Shown: positions 1 to 13,420, numbered from the stretch's first letter. The stretch: 64,000 nt of DNA from Epiperipatus broadwayi (GCA_028023455.1 JAQFVV010006309.1:3695482-3759481); one strand, 5' to 3'. A program made the numbers and translations. The notes: generated by a model from the letters alone, not told the origin.

Positions 1-274
1 ACCAATGACCATTGGCTGAAATAGTAAATCTTATAACAGTACTCCTGAAAATATAATAACCATTTGTATATAAAGCATCAGAGATTTTAATTATATTTTA
101 TGAGCTTATTTTTATTTAATTTTTTTCTGCAATTAGTTAATCTTTGTTAGGTTTTTGTTTTTTTTAATTTTTGTACATAGGAAAATATTAATTTTTCGTC
201 TTAAGAGGGAAAAATTGATCAGTATTAAAGTGAGAAAACGATTTTTTCTAAACTTAAAAACCTGTAAAATAGTC
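1..274. other. A+T-rich non-coding flank
   Basis: No gene or recognisable element is visible except the left target-site duplication of the adjoining SINE at about 259-274 (AACCTGTAAAATAGTC). The open frame that runs from here into the SINE has no codon signature and ends inside the tRNA-like part, so I do not call it. Confidence 0.6.
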
Positions 275-370
275 TTGCATTGGTGGTCGAGAGGTCAGTG
301 CGACTGCCTTGCACTTGCAGGCAGTTGCGGGTTCGTGTCCCGGCTGATGCTATGACACTTAAAAAAAAAA
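275..370 (+). mobile_element. Ultra-short tRNA-derived SINE, copy 1
   Basis: A tRNA-like segment of about 75 nt ends in TATGACAC plus an A-run, and nothing else lies between the duplications. TGGTCGAGAGG fits the RNA polymerase III A box (TRGYNNARNNG), and GGTTCGTGTCC fits the B box with one mismatch. The 16 bp direct repeat AACCTGTAAAATAGTC on both sides (259-274 and 371-386) is a textbook target-site duplication, so the whole element is about 96 bp. The A box resembles Leu/Ser tRNAs, but the cloverleaf is not intact, so this is not a functional tRNA gene. Three more copies lie at 32340-32450 (-), 33419-33518 (+) and 42539-42645 (-). Mobility would depend on LINE reverse transcriptase (inference). 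Confidence 0.8.
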
Positions 371-386
371 AACCTGTAAAATAGTC

Positions 387-3300
387 ACTTATTTATGCTC
401 TGAATATAATATAGCTAAATAACCATCTGTACCATTTTAAAAATAAATAATTAAAATTTCACAGTTAATGAAAGGGATTTTTAGATCGAGTAGTTTTTTT
501 GTGACAAAACAGAACAAATGGAATCTCTTTCAAATGTGGATTAATCAAATGGAAGTGGCTGATGAAATTATCAATGAGACGATCATTCATAAAAAGGTCA
601 TTAGCATTACAAGGTATAAGGAGACTGCTAGTATATATAATATTTTTGCTAAATATTAGCTCAGAAACCAATAATGTTTTGTTATGTAATGATCTCTGAA
701 TTTTTATGAAAATATGTAAGTTTTATATTTTAATTTTCAATAGATTTCAACAAAATATGACTATAATGTATACATCATATATATTTTTGATTTTTTTCTA
801 TTTGTGTTATTTTGGTTGATAACTTTGCTTTAATATGAGCCACAATGAATAAATTTCTGGAACCAATTAATTCTTTGTAACAAACCTCATTGTACTGACT
901 TTTTTCAAGTAATTTATATAATATTCCAAAGTCTACTCTCTATAATCCAATTTATATGATTTATTAATAATTCAAGATCATAATTTAAAACAATCTTATG
1001 AAATACCTTGTAGTTAGGCATTTGAGAAGAGACTACTACAATAAATGGGATTTTCTTAAACTAAACATGATATTTTGCATAATTTATATGTGATGGTCAC
1101 TGTCTTCTTTAATAACTTAAAATTGATGACTGTGTTATAAGATGGACTCAGAATCAAAACTTTGACAACCTAAACGAATCATTTATTTTAATAAGAATAA
1201 TTTTGAAAAGATTACATTCTATAAACATTGTGTTAGTAAAATTTATTGATTATTACATAATTTAACATCATCTAAAATTAGCATAAAGTAAATTATAATA
1301 TTTTAGAAATGCTAATAAGCTTATTAAAATAAGAAATAGATTTAAAGTGAATGATTTATATATTTATGCTCTCACTTCTAAACACTTAAGATTGGCTCAT
1401 ATAAGTGCATTTGAGTTTGAAAATAAGATTGACATTTTTATAGTCTCTGTCTTGTGACTGGGAGAAGAGTATTCTTGCTGTTTTAACATAATTGTAGAAT
1501 GGATGATTACCTATATAATTACATTCTAAACACTGTGCTAGTAAAATTTATTGATTATTACATATATTATGTAATAAATAAAATAGAGATAATATGACCT
1601 GAAAAAGATATCTGCAGTAATTAAGATATGTAATCAAAATAATTTTTTACTTGTTTATAAATGAATAAATAATATTTATAAACAAATATGTGTTTTATAA
1701 GTTAATAAATAATGCATCTTTCTTTTAGTTATAAATTAGATGAAAAAATAGAGGAAAATGATATTACCTTGTGCATTGTTTTATGTGAATAAATGTTGTG
1801 AAGCTGATCTTATTACTTTATAAGGATGTTATCTCTATTTGCATGAATTTTGTACTTATGGTTATAATTAGTGTCCAAAATTTATTAACATAATTGAAAT
1901 GATTGCTAAAAATGTAATCTTATTTACTTAATAATTTTTTACCATGACTTTTAATATTCAGTTTATCATAGTAACTATATATTTTTTTTTAATTTGTGGT
2001 TGTTTTATTTTTAAAAAATATTTATTACCATTAAATTTGTTAACCACCAAAAGAATTTTCATACTGCTTAATATATGGGATGATTCAAGTGATATGTATA
2101 TGTTGTACCTATTGAAAATTGAAATAAATTTCAATATGTGGTGTAATGTTAGTTGTAAAAAAAAAAAAATTGGTTTGATTTTAATAGTGAATATATTAAT
2201 CTGAGGAGCATTGGAATATGTTGCTATGACAACAATAATATTGGAGCAAGAAATATTTATTATTGATTCTAATATAAAAATTTGTGAATTAACTTTATTC
2301 ATTTTAAAAATAAATGTATAATCTTTATAAAATTATTATTTTTCCTTTATTGTGTGTATTTTCTTACTGCATCCACAATCGTAGGTTACAAATAATATAC
2401 ATAAATGTTTAATGTCTCCAGTATGTTTATTATTTTAGTTGTATAATATTATGTTGGAAAATATGTTTTAAAGCATGTTTCCATTGTAGTATGAAAGAAT
2501 GTTATCTATATTGTTTAGTTTATGATAAAGTGAAAGAACATTATTGGTATTATAAGATGCAAGTGTTGTAAAATGTATAATATATGTATAATAAAATATT
2601 TTTATTTATTATTATTTTGTAATAAGATTTTTATTTATGGGATGTTAAATGAAATTGACCAAAGAGTTAATGCAGAGCATTGCTATAGTTTCTTTGATAT
2701 CAATTTTAAAAAATTTATAAATAGGACTAAACAGCTTAAACTTGATCTCTCTTGTCTTGGCTTTAATAAAAGCGAGTCTAAGTTTCTTCATGTAATTTTT
2801 TATGTATTTATTTTTAAAAGTGAAAAATTATCAACTGAATAATGATGGAGTGAAAGCAATAGTATTTGTCTATTAACTGGAAGATTTATCATGAATTTAT
2901 GAGAGGTGACAAAACCTTTGAAATATTTATTTGCTTTAAAAATGAATATTACTGACTTTTCAAGGATGGGATATAAATTCTAACAACATAAAAATGTACA
3001 TAAAGATTATGTTCATCTGTTGATATAATTTTATGAAGTCAATGAATTATTTGTATTCAAGGTATAAATGGGCTCAATTTCCATGGCCCTGTCATGGATG
3101 AAATTAGCATCTATTCATTTATAATATTTTATAGATCAGATACCTATTAAAGGAAAGGATGCTTATATTATATCATTATGCATATGAATTAGTGTCTAAA
3201 ACCTAAAACTTCATATCAATTAAATATCTGCTAGATGTGAGAATAATTTAGGATATTTAGAAAAGATCAGAACAAAATGTGCTTCGAATCTAATAGTTTT

Positions 3301-3440
3301 TCATGATCTTTCTATTTTTTTCTGAAATAACAAAATATCATTGGATCATCATTCACGAAATAGATATTAGAACTGTGATACTATTTTGTAAATGTCACAT
3401 TTAAGGACAGCAAATCAGATTGTTTGCTTTTTTTAATTTT
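387..3440. other. A+T-rich non-coding block, probably upstream intron or intergenic
   Basis: No convincing gene. Short open frames on both strands at 465-671, 1944-2302 and 2573-2842 lack homology I can recognise and have no splice context. The stretch at about 1310-1425 (CTCACTTCTAAACAC, then ACTTAAGATTGGCTCATATA) resembles the inner part of the foldback family seen at 45679-46495, so a diverged copy probably lies here. Confidence 0.5.
1211..1564. repeat. Pair of ~47 bp direct repeats 307 bp apart
   Basis: 1211-1258 and 1518-1564 are about 90% identical (both read ATTACATTCT, then TAGTAAAATTTATTGATTAT). They bracket the segment that resembles the palindromic family at 45679. They may be the ends of an old insertion or an ancient local duplication. 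Confidence 0.55.
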
Positions 3441-3517
3441 TTTTATTATTATTATCATCATCACTATTGTTGTTGTTGTTACTGCTGCTACTGTTGTTAT
3501 TGTTTTGATGATGATGG
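3441..3517. repeat. Compound trinucleotide microsatellite
   Basis: Runs of TTA, TCA, TTG, CTG and GAT triplets follow each other without interruption. A mixed tract of this sort is often the remnant 3' tail of a LINE. Here no LINE body is recognisable next to it. Confidence 0.7.
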
Positions 3518-4298
3518 ATATAATTGTATAGTGTTTGCCATTACAAACGGTAGTACTATTTAAGTACAGATTTATTTTATATGCTTAAAATATGTTATAT
3601 TTTTCTAAATTTGATTTATATTTTGTAGCTTAGTGATTATGATTTTAATTTTAAAATATCTTCTTATTCGTTGATTATAAATTAATTTCAAGTATTCATT
3701 TTTATGTTATTTTTTTGAAATAATATGAATGAATGGATAGATTCATCTTTAGTGTAATTTTATTTCAATTAACTATTTTTTTACATAAAGATTAAGAATG
3801 TTCTTGACTCTCTTATATATTGAAAGGTATATCTGTATTACAACACATTTGCATTACATAAATATACATTTCATATTTAGCATTTGATAGGCAAAATTTG
3901 ATGTATAATCACCTGTTTAAGTTAAAAATCAATTTCAATTGAGAACCTATTGCATAAGGTATAATTGGATCATATGTATATATTTTAAATGTTTGTGGTT
4001 TATTTTCCATATATATATATATATTTTTTTTATTTAATTCTTGTCCATTTGTTAATAAATTTTGAATTAATTTAAAACAAGTAAACTGGCTTGCTTGTCA
4101 TTCAATTTTACAATGGCAAATTTATTGGTTAATAGTACTTGGGTAAGATACTGTCCACATTTCATAATTTCTTGGAAGCAGTTAAAAATAGTTTGGGAGT
4201 CAAAACATAGAACATGTAAAAGAGTATAATTACATATCATTTTCTTTGTATTGAATTTAAGGTTTATTAAGTGATTTGACATTCTTAAATATTTAATA

Positions 4299-4482
4299 TC
4301 TAGGTGCAGTGCTCTCAGATCCAAGGCTCCTCACTGATGAAAGCCACAAGCTAAAAACTAATCTGGGAATATTGGATGAGTAGGCACTAGATAGGGATTT
4401 TATGTGCAAGCCTTCTGGAAACCATTGATTACTCTGTCTTGCACTGAGTGGCACTACTGTGTTGAGAGTTTTGCCTGTTTTA
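4299..4482 (+). mobile_element. Dispersed repeat C, copy 1 (non-autonomous element)
   Basis: This ~184 bp segment is more G+C-rich than its surroundings and matches, in reverse orientation, 62982-63195. Shared blocks include GGGAATATTGGATGAGTAGGC, AGGGATTTTATG and ATTGATTACTCTG. Its right edge, GGCACTACTGTGTTGAGAG, is related to the arms of the palindrome inside 42249-42930. The better copy at 62982 has short terminal inverted repeats, suggesting a DNA transposon derivative. No coding capacity. Confidence 0.6.
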
Positions 4483-7430
4483 ATTAGATAATTGTAATGA
4501 TTTTGTTAGTAATAAGTAACAGTTATATTAAAATAGAAATTATATATACATTGATCTGATGGTTGATAAAGGTACAAATATGATAATTATTGATGAGTAA
4601 AGGTAATTGCAATTAGATGTGTATATTTTATTTTAAACCATTACTTGACTAAAGTGAATATTATATTAAGTCAGTATATAACCATAAAGATCGTAATCTT
4701 ATTTAGTTATAGAGCTGGTAATTATATTTTATAGTGATTTGCTTTAGTTATATTTAGAATTCATTGGTGTGGACTACAAATTTAATTTAGATATTAAATT
4801 TTAATATTAATATTTGATTATGGTGAGCTTCAATAATCTTCCATATGTTTTGATAATTATAGTCTAAAGTTTAACAAGCTAGCTTTATTAAATTGAAGAG
4901 TAATTGGGTATGATTTATCATTTGTGTTTGAGTAAGCATCGAATAGGAATCTATCATTTATTTTATATATTGATGTGACTGGATATTATAAAATATTATG
5001 TTATGTAATAGTAATATTTTATTTTGTAGTATTTTAAGTTGGTGAAAGTGGAACGATGTGTTAGGTTAATTGATTTTGTATTATTATTAAGTATTTAATC
5101 TTATTATAATTGACTTAATGAATAAGAGTATATTGATATTAGTGGAATAGCATGGCTGATTTAGCAGTACTTTTACTGTATTTAGTTGTAATTGGAAATC
5201 AGCTATTGAATTATCTATTTATTTAGATGTCATTAACATTTTAGATTTGTAAGGCATATTAAAATTATTATGTCATCTATCCATGAATTATTTTGTTTAA
5301 ATATAAATAACGTTTAATTTTTAGTATAAGTTTGTAATATTATAAACAGTGTTTTGATTCATAAGGACTATTAAAGTTTATTTGTCTAATTCTTTGTCAT
5401 TATTTTCATTCTATTATAAGTGGTTTATATAATAAGCACAGATCTGTTGTTTAGAAAATAATGATAATTGGTTTCATTGCTTTATCTTTAACTATTCTAA
5501 ATAATGCTCATATTTTGGGATATCTTGAGATAATGTTTTTATTTGTTTTGTATCCATTCTAAATGCTGTCTAAATCTCATTGTTTTATAGGCTTAAGTGT
5601 TAGATTGTTTATTCATTGATTGATATTTACTATAGTTTAGTTTATTATTTTCATTCTGTTACAAATGACACTATAATTCTCGGGGGCCTTATTAAACTAG
5701 AACCATTCTTTCATGGCTTTCATTTTATATATATACCTTGTAATTACTTTATAAAATAATAATATATAATTTAATTCAATATATTTTATAGGATTTAAAG
5801 AAATCATACAATATAAAATAAAACATCTTTATATAACTGCAATAATTGTATATATATTGTAACAGTCCAGATTTCCTTAAGGAATGTAGGTGAACACATC
5901 TAACTATAGTTGGACTTAGGGTCTTCATATAGAATGCCGTGAATGATGTGATAAAAATTAAATATATGATTGCATCTATTTCAAATAAGATAATTTAATA
6001 TCTAAATATTAACTATATTTACAAATTAGACCAGTTCATCCAATCTTCACTTCTCTTGATTACTCCATTACACTCAGTATTCAAACTCAGGGTGGATTTT
6101 GCAATTAACTATGTTCAGGGGTTCTATTAATATCCTGTAGTAATAATATTTAATATAATTTCAATCAATAGATTCTCAAAATTACTTTCCAACCAACTTA
6201 TTATGATGTCAAATTAGGATTATATATATATGGGTATGAGTATTTAATTTTATTTTAGTATGAAAATAAAATAAATAATTTAAATAAATCAGAGATTTTG
6301 TTAAAATAAAAATTAACAATATTTATTTAATGACAACAATTTAAATTTATCTTTATATATATCAACATTTATAATTATGTGTGCTTTTCATACATGTCTA
6401 CTATATTAATATATAAGTTTAAAATGATACTTTCACAAATCCCCATAATAGATATGTATTATAACAAACAATATTTAAAAGGTATAAAACAATAAATGAA
6501 ATTTTATAATTTCAAAAATTATAATAATACTAACTAGCTAAATTTAATTTAAACAATATAAGTATAAATGAAGATTTTTGTATTATCGAATCCTTTTGAG
6601 GGAATTCCATTTTTATACGATCCCTCCATCTATGTGTGGTCCCTATCATTGAAAGAATAGAGTATTCATTCAAGAATATTAATCATTTATACAAAGAATA
6701 AATAATCAAATATTACAAAATTAATTAAGTTACTAATAAACAAAAATTTTGTCTTGTCAAGTGAATGAATTTAATATGAAGAACAATGAAATCTTATTTT
6801 CATATTAAGTCTACTTATTTGCCCTGGTCAAGTTGCTTTACAAGGAAGACCTAAATTTTATTAAATAAAAAAAAATATATTTAACCCAATGATCTTTCCC
6901 ATTTTTTTCATCTAAGAAATTTCTAAACTGAATTATCCAATGTAAGTTGATTTTGGAATCAAAGAAAATAAAATTAGATATTTATGGATGATAATACACA
7001 AAGATGATATGTATTAAATGTTTATAGTATAGTCCTATTCATTTCCATAATTTGTCAAGTAATGTTCATTAAGAATAAAGTTCTTTATTCCATGATCAGT
7101 CATCGGTGAGGCAATCAGCATATTGCGTTGTTCCTAAACATTCCTTTTGTATGATGTTGATATCTTCCATAAATTATTTCCTATAAATTGAACTTGCATT
7201 TTGAATTATATAGATGAAATATATATATACTTTAGGCATTTCAGTAGGAATAAATAATTACATTACTTTAGATTAAGATAAAAGCATTGGATCCTATGGC
7301 AAATTGTTTTTAATCACGATGCTTTTAAATAACTTGAAATCTTAAAATAATTTATTTGAATATAAATGTTTTTAGTATATTTATCTTCTTTAAAATTCAA
7401 GTTTAGAATGATCTCGTTAAGAATTTTTGG
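4483..7430. other. A+T-rich non-coding block
   Basis: No gene is visible. It contains a ~45 bp motif at 5856-5900 centred on CCTTAAGGAATGTAGGTGAA that recurs at 13377-13420 in the same orientation, next to the inferred LTR boundary of the retrotransposon relic. Otherwise only A/T-rich simple sequence is seen. Confidence 0.5.
5856..5900 (-). repeat. LTR-end-like motif matching the one at 13377-13420
   Basis: Both sites begin TGTAA and share CCTTAAGGAATGTAG and TGAAC over about 42 nt with roughly nine differences; similarity stops after that. At 13378 the motif sits directly beside a candidate primer-binding site, so this copy may be a solo or truncated LTR end of the same family, or the far 3' LTR end of the same element. 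Confidence 0.4.
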
Positions 7431-8640
7431 TTGTCGTAGAATAGCTACTATATCTCACTCGATGGCGCAGTTTTCACGCTTAAACTATAAAGTATGATCA
7501 TTCCCAGGCTGTTAATTATAATCATTTTGATGTGTTTTTTGTAATGCGAAAATAAAAACAAAAGAAAATCGTCTTTTTTAAATATTACTTAATTTTAAAT
7601 ATTTTTTATTAACGTATACAAATTAAATGATAATAATAAATGTAAAATAAAATAAACAAATTACAATTTGATTCGTCTTTTTTAGTTTGCTTTTTATTAG
7701 AAAAATCAAGTTTCTATTGGAGATTTTTTTACTGGGGTTACGGCTTTTTTTGTTGTTGTTGTTGTTTACCACTAGTTTTTATTTCAAATAGAATGATAAC
7801 TAAAAGTAAAACTTGTTACACTTATGTTTAAGGTTAGTTTTAGGATTAGGGTTAGTTTTAGGGTTATTTTTCTGTCGTTTGTAATGTTAAAATAAAAAAT
7901 ATCAGAAATCGTATTTTTCTACATATTTTTTTTTACTAACATCTATAAAATAAATGGTAACTATAAATGTAAACTATATTCAACAAAGTATAACAGTAGT
8001 CGGAGAAAAAAAAGAAACTAAAACTTTTTTAAACAACGACAAATATATATAATAAAATGTTTAATATATGTTTTTTATGACATTTAAAAAAAACCTGTAC
8101 AATTGTACTTTTCTTACGGGATATTTTTGTGTTAACGCTCTTTTTTATTTCAAAAATATACACACGTTACAATTTCTTGGTCTCGTGCAATGTTACAAAC
8201 AGTACGTTACTTGACTCGTTACCTAATTCGAAATAACTTTAGACATATATCTCATCAACATTTAATACTTAAAACTTCAATACACTATGGTGTAAAAAGT
8301 CTGTTAACTATTACTTTACAAAATGTGAACATTTCAATACTTTAAAATAAAAAAATACAATGAAAACAACATTTCCATCCAATTCAAAAAAACACACCCT
8401 CTCCCCAAGCTATAACCATTTTATAAACTGTGCGAATTCAGAAAATGTATTTGCTGCATAAAACATACATGCTGTATTGCAACGCAATATAGCGGCCTGC
8501 AATCTGTAGCACAACAAAAAAGTTGTATTATAGAAAATGCAGGTTCGAAGGTTTCAGCTGCAGAAATAGCATTTTATGTGTTTTAGTGCAAAAACAGTGC
8601 CATCCAGTAGGATATACCTGCTCCTCGACAACAACCTAAT
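7431..8640. repeat. Diverged ~340 bp tandem duplication in a CpG-richer patch
   Basis: Two diverged copies start at about 7541 and 7881 (GTAATGCGAAAATAAAAA and GTAATGTTAAAATAAAAA) and continue through ATCG, T-rich and AAATGTAAA blocks. Base composition differs from the neighbours: CG dinucleotides (TCGTC, CGCAGTTTTCACGC, AACGCAATATAGCGG) are commoner than in most of the window, which suggests a younger insertion. At 7830-7867 there are TTAGGG-like words, but they are interrupted (TTAGTTTTAGG) and too few for a telomeric tract. No protein-coding signal. Confidence 0.4.
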
Positions 8641-9481
8641 TTTTTTAATTACTTTAGTAAAGATTAGAGTTTTCTCTTCATGAAGATTTTATAAACAAGG
8701 AAAATTCATTCAAACTATCGATCCATCTTTTTAATGTATTTGGAATTCGAACACAGCAAAATAATTAAGTATAGTGACTAGTAGAATTAATTTGGAAATT
8801 ATTTGCTTTAGTTTTTATAGTAGAATATACTTCTGGTAGCATGTGTTAAATTTACTATTTGATTTCATGATTTTATGTTCTATTATTGTTGAAAGTATTA
8901 TAATTATTATATAATTGAATTCTAATTTCATTTCCTTCGCATTTAGTTGCTAAGATATGACTTTGACCTAAGGTCATGTCTTAAGTTTTATGTCTTGATT
9001 AGTGATGTTAATCAACTTAAATAATTATTTTGTATATATATTAAAAGAATGAAAAATAATTATTTTAATATTTGATTTTGTTAAAACAACTTTATTTGAT
9101 TTGACTTTTGTTATTAAAGTTTTATAGTTTAACATATATATATATATATTAATGTAAAGGATAACATTTATTATTTATAAACTTACAATTATACTTTTAA
9201 GTTTATGTTTAAGTATTGCACAAAAATAAGTGTGCTTAACAAGATTATGTTACCCTTACAATTCCCCCTCTGTATAAGGTTTAAAATTTCTAATATGATA
9301 AGAAAATTTCAACACTTTAAGTATATATGTTCTAATGTTATATGTATATTTTTCAATTTAAGTTTATAAAGGAGTCATATTAGCTTAAGTGCTCTCATAA
9401 TTGAAATGATTATCCCTATGTTTTTATTTAGTGTTGTCTCTTTTCTCTTTTTATTATCTGCATGTGATAGTTATTTTAACT

Positions 9482-9640
9482 TTCTGGTTGACCAAAATAT
9501 GGTTTAAGAATGTGGGCATTATATGTATCTTTTATTTCACCATCTATATCTAACCAGAACACATTTGGACCTGTTTGTTTTATTATAGTAAATGTTCCTT
9601 TATATCGATTATAGAATTTATGGCATTTATTTTGGAGTTA
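9482..9640 (-). pseudogene. Integrase C-terminal fragment of Ty3/gypsy pol
   Basis: The - strand reads 42 codons without a stop over 9607-9482. They contain the core IIKQTGPNVFWLDIDGE and end in AHILKPYF. This is the GPY/F-type module found at the integrase C-terminus of chromovirus-like and other Ty3/gypsy elements (a gly-pro-x-val-phe/tyr strand followed by the H-x-x-x-L-K-P-Y tail that precedes the polyprotein end). Upstream codons (about 9608-9640) continue the family pattern K-F-Y-N-R-Y-K-G after one stop. The reading frame then degenerates, so it cannot make a working integrase. Confidence 0.75.
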
Positions 9641-10989
9641 TTTACTAAGATTAAAGAATTTAATAAGTGTCAGTCCACTAGATTCACTTACACTCCAGTA
9701 AATATAATTTACTATATATTTATTATTTTATTATGTAATATCATTATATGGAAATACTTACTTTTTATTCTTTCTTACAAGTACTTTTTGCACAATGTGT
9801 CTTTATCAATATATTAAATGTTGTTAGATCTAATTTACTTAAGGTCATATTTATTATTTATAGAATGGTATACCATTATTTGATTATCTGATTATGTGCA
9901 GCTAAGTTTTATTTTAGCTAGCCTATGCATACTTTATGTATAGACTTATTTAAATGTGCCAATCTTGCTCTTTAATCTTGAGATTTATTGGATTTGGTCT
10001 GGCATCTATTAAACATATCAGTTGCAATTTGTTTATGAATGTGACAACTTATTAGCAATCTGTCTCCTTTTCCATGTTAATGGTATAAACCATTCTGGGT
10101 TTTAGAAATGAATCCATAAATTTATTTATGAGTTCACTTCTTAATATATTTTTAGACAAGTTTTTATATTGTGTTTTTTCTTCTTTATGCTTTCATTCCT
10201 TAATGTTTTTAAACTGCAATCCTGATAAGCATTACATGAATTCATATTCACATGTTGTGAAAATTATTTTGTTAATTGATTTAACTGTCTCTCTATTTAC
10301 ATATCCATTTTTTAATAAAAAAAATGACAAAGAGAGAAAAATTTCATTCTATTTCTCCATGATATGGTTTCCATATTTTTAGGAAATAAATTTACTTGGT
10401 TTCATCTTGACTATAAATTTATTAACCTTTGTATTGGTATATTTGATGAAGATGAATAGACCATTAAAAGTTTTGGTAAATAATTTAATTTTCAAATTTT
10501 AATTGGTAATTTGGTTTATTTTTACTTTTTTTAAAAAGAATAATGATGTAAAAAAATTTTTTTGGGTTATTCCACTTTGCATTATTATTTTTCAATATCC
10601 ATGGTTGTAATCCTTTCGATCTTCAATTTTTATTATAAGCTTATTATTTAATAAAGGTAAATGGGCCTTTGAAGGTTTACATAGTTTATGGAGCCTATTA
10701 TCTTTTTGTAAAGCGGTTTGTGATGTAGCCATCCCCATTATTATCTGAAAACTTATCATGATCATTCACTTGGTTATGGAAAGACTTTAAGAGCCATAAC
10801 ACATACTTAAGATGATCAAATATAATGATCTTATTTGTGCTTTTACAATTTACCTTTTTATTGTGACAACTTTTTTAATAACAATCTTATGAGTATGTAG
10901 TGTTCTATCCTGATGGCTGTCATTCACTTCACCAATATAATGTTTCAAGAATATTCTAGCTTTGCTTCGATGATAAATATGAGTTCACA

Positions 10990-12920
10990 GGAATGATTCC
11001 AGATTTATATCCCATTTGTTTACTATTGTATCTTCATCCACGTATTCTGCCATGATATTTCTAAAATATGGAGATATCTCATCTCTCATGGGTTCATTTG
11101 GTTCATGGTCAGCCTTGAGCTCTTGCACACTTAACTTCATTTGGTATGTGGAAATATCATTTGGCTATTTTTCTCTCAACTCCTTAGATTTGCAATCTAA
11201 TTCAAACTCTACATTGTCCACTTATAGGTTTGTTGAGTGACCCAAGCTCTCTATATGACCTTGTGAATTAAATTGGTTTTCTGTAAATGTTATTAGTACC
11301 TTTATGGGGTTTATTAGTTGGATAGGTACTTGCATGGTTGATACTTGAGTATCTGGGTTGGTTTTGAGGGGATCATTGTATATCACAGACATTATCTGAT
11401 GTGGAATAGTGGGTTCTGAACAAGGGTCATTTGTTGTATCAAGATCTTTAGTGGTTATCTCCAGGCTGTTTCCTGCTTTATTTTCTTTTTCTTGACTATC
11501 CTGAATCTTATTGCTCACCTCTGTTTCCTTGCATGGTCATAACTTGTGTGTTTTGAAGACTTTCTGCTTCATTCATATCCACACTTCTTTCTAGGTTTTT
11601 CAAATCATGTTAGCTGATTCAACAATGCTGCAATGATTCTGTACACCATTGCTTTGCAGTGTGACAACATGATGGTTGTGACAGTTTTCTTCTGTGATAA
11701 TCATTTGAGCTAATAGTGCTCTGCTTTGAAGACTGTCACTCTATATGGAGATCTTGTGTTCAGAGCATTTCTTTTGCTCTAGGTACTGGTTGTTCATGTT
11801 AGTCTGTTAGTATAGCTACACACATTCGCCTCAGTGGAGTTTATTTGTGGGGTTGGCATTTGAGTATCTGGGTTAGTTTGGTCTGTGCCTGGTACTATCT
11901 TTTCCGAACTAATACTGAGAGGATTATTTTCTATCACATGTTTAGAGACCTGAGACATCCAACCAGCAGAAAATTCAGGGTCAAGTGAAGTTTCAGCAGT
12001 AAAAGAATTTTTAGTACCCCAAGTGGATTCAAAAAATAAAACCAGGCAAGTCTTATCTTAAAATAATAGCTTGTCTCTGTTCATTTAAATGGTAAACAAG
12101 AATTTCACCATTCTTTCTACATGTAAAAAACGAATCCAATAGGTGAACATGTTGAACCAGGTGGAAATAGAATAGGTTGACTAGGAGTACAAAGTTTAAC
12201 CTTACTATGTGCACTACACAGTCCTTTTAAAAAATTGTTCATGATTTTCTAAATCATTTGAACCATCTTCAGTATTACCTATAATATACATAATGGCAAA
12301 TTTTTCATTCATAATGAATCAGAACCATCCCACCCTAAAATAGGATAGCTCTAAAGCTATAGCATTACCCCTAATGTACAGACTATATCGATCACAAATT
12401 ATGCACCAGTCATGCCAATGATAATGTTTGCCAGATAAAATTTCTTTCCATCTTCTAGTGTAACTTTGTCATCTCCCTTTTTATTATCACTCGTATCCAT
12501 CCCATTTCCCCAAGTTTTTCACACCAAAAGTTCAGCCATCTTTTTAGTGCTTTTTCCAGAGTTACTTTGTTCAAGATTGTGTCAGTTTTTGTGGGGGTCA
12601 TCTTATTCTTAGGACACTTACCAACTTGTTGCCACTCATTAAACATAAGCTTCATGTCACTGGTTACCATTATTTTTATATTCTTTATCTCTTCTGATGT
12701 TCCCGGGTCATTTTTCAAGTGTAGTTATTTGAGATATTTCATCATCAAGTGTAGCCTTGGTTTGAGATGTCGATTCATCAGGAATGGGTATTTGTGAAGA
12801 GTAGTTACTCTCAGTCATAGTAATTCCTGATAATTGGATTAGTGAAGATCTTTCTTCCATATTATTAATATCTTTTATTCCTTCAGTAATGTTAATATCT
12901 TGTACTTTTTTTTTACACAT
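10990..12920 (-). pseudogene. Decayed hydrophilic ORF block, probable gag/5' part of the LTR element
   Basis: Three - strand open stretches (11222-11518, 12455-12718, 12708-12920) and a further piece at 10995-11200 translate to charged, polar protein rich in Glu, Lys, Ser and Thr. One piece reads KLSVQELKADHEPNEP. G+C is higher than around, as expected for former coding DNA. I see no CCHC knuckle or protease motif, so assignment to gag rests on position between the primer-binding-site candidate and the integrase fragment. Confidence 0.35.
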
Positions 12921-13376
12921 TCCATTATTGGATTGACCAAAATTTTTCCACTTGTAATCATAAATTATGTTTTCTTTTGGATATAAGTTTGTTTACTCCT
13001 TATTTATTAAGAGAAATTATTTGTCATAGGATTTCCTCCTATATCTTTCCCTTTTTAATATAATTTTAAAACTTTTCCTACCTTTTTTTAGATATTATTT
13101 AATTTAATGCCTAATTTAAAATTGTCTTTTTAAGCGACTGACTCATCTATTTAATTATTCATTAATTTATTTTAAGATTTCTATTTATTTTACTATTTAT
13201 TATTATAAGAATTTCTGTGAAAATTATATCATCTTTTGATGGTTGAAACTATCTACTATTTCTATGAAAATCAATCGATCATGATTATATTTCATAAAAT
13301 TATTTAATTTTTTTTTCCAAACTATGGATGTAGTTAATGGTAAACTGTTGTTTCATGCCCCTAAAGTTTGCACCAT

Positions 13377-13420
13377 ATGTAATGGTTCGCATTCCCTTAA
13401 GGAATGTAGATGAACGCATT
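13377..13420 (-). repeat. Candidate 3' edge of the 5' LTR
   Basis: TGTAATGG on the + strand is the complement of an LTR ending in CA. The 16 nt just inside (13360-13375) begin TGG on the - strand, as primer-binding sites do. The following 40 nt recur at 5856-5900. The other edge of this LTR is not visible. Confidence 0.4.

Noticed and set aside
275-351. Functional tRNA gene
   Set aside because: The A and B boxes are good, but the stems do not pair as a full cloverleaf, and poly(A) plus target-site duplications mark a retroposed SINE.
468-671. Overlapping open frames on both strands as small genes
   Set aside because: Neither has a known motif; length is within chance for this composition.
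7830-7867. Telomere-like TTAGGG words
   Set aside because: The words are interrupted by TTTT-containing variants and too few; no tract, so not an interstitial telomeric repeat.
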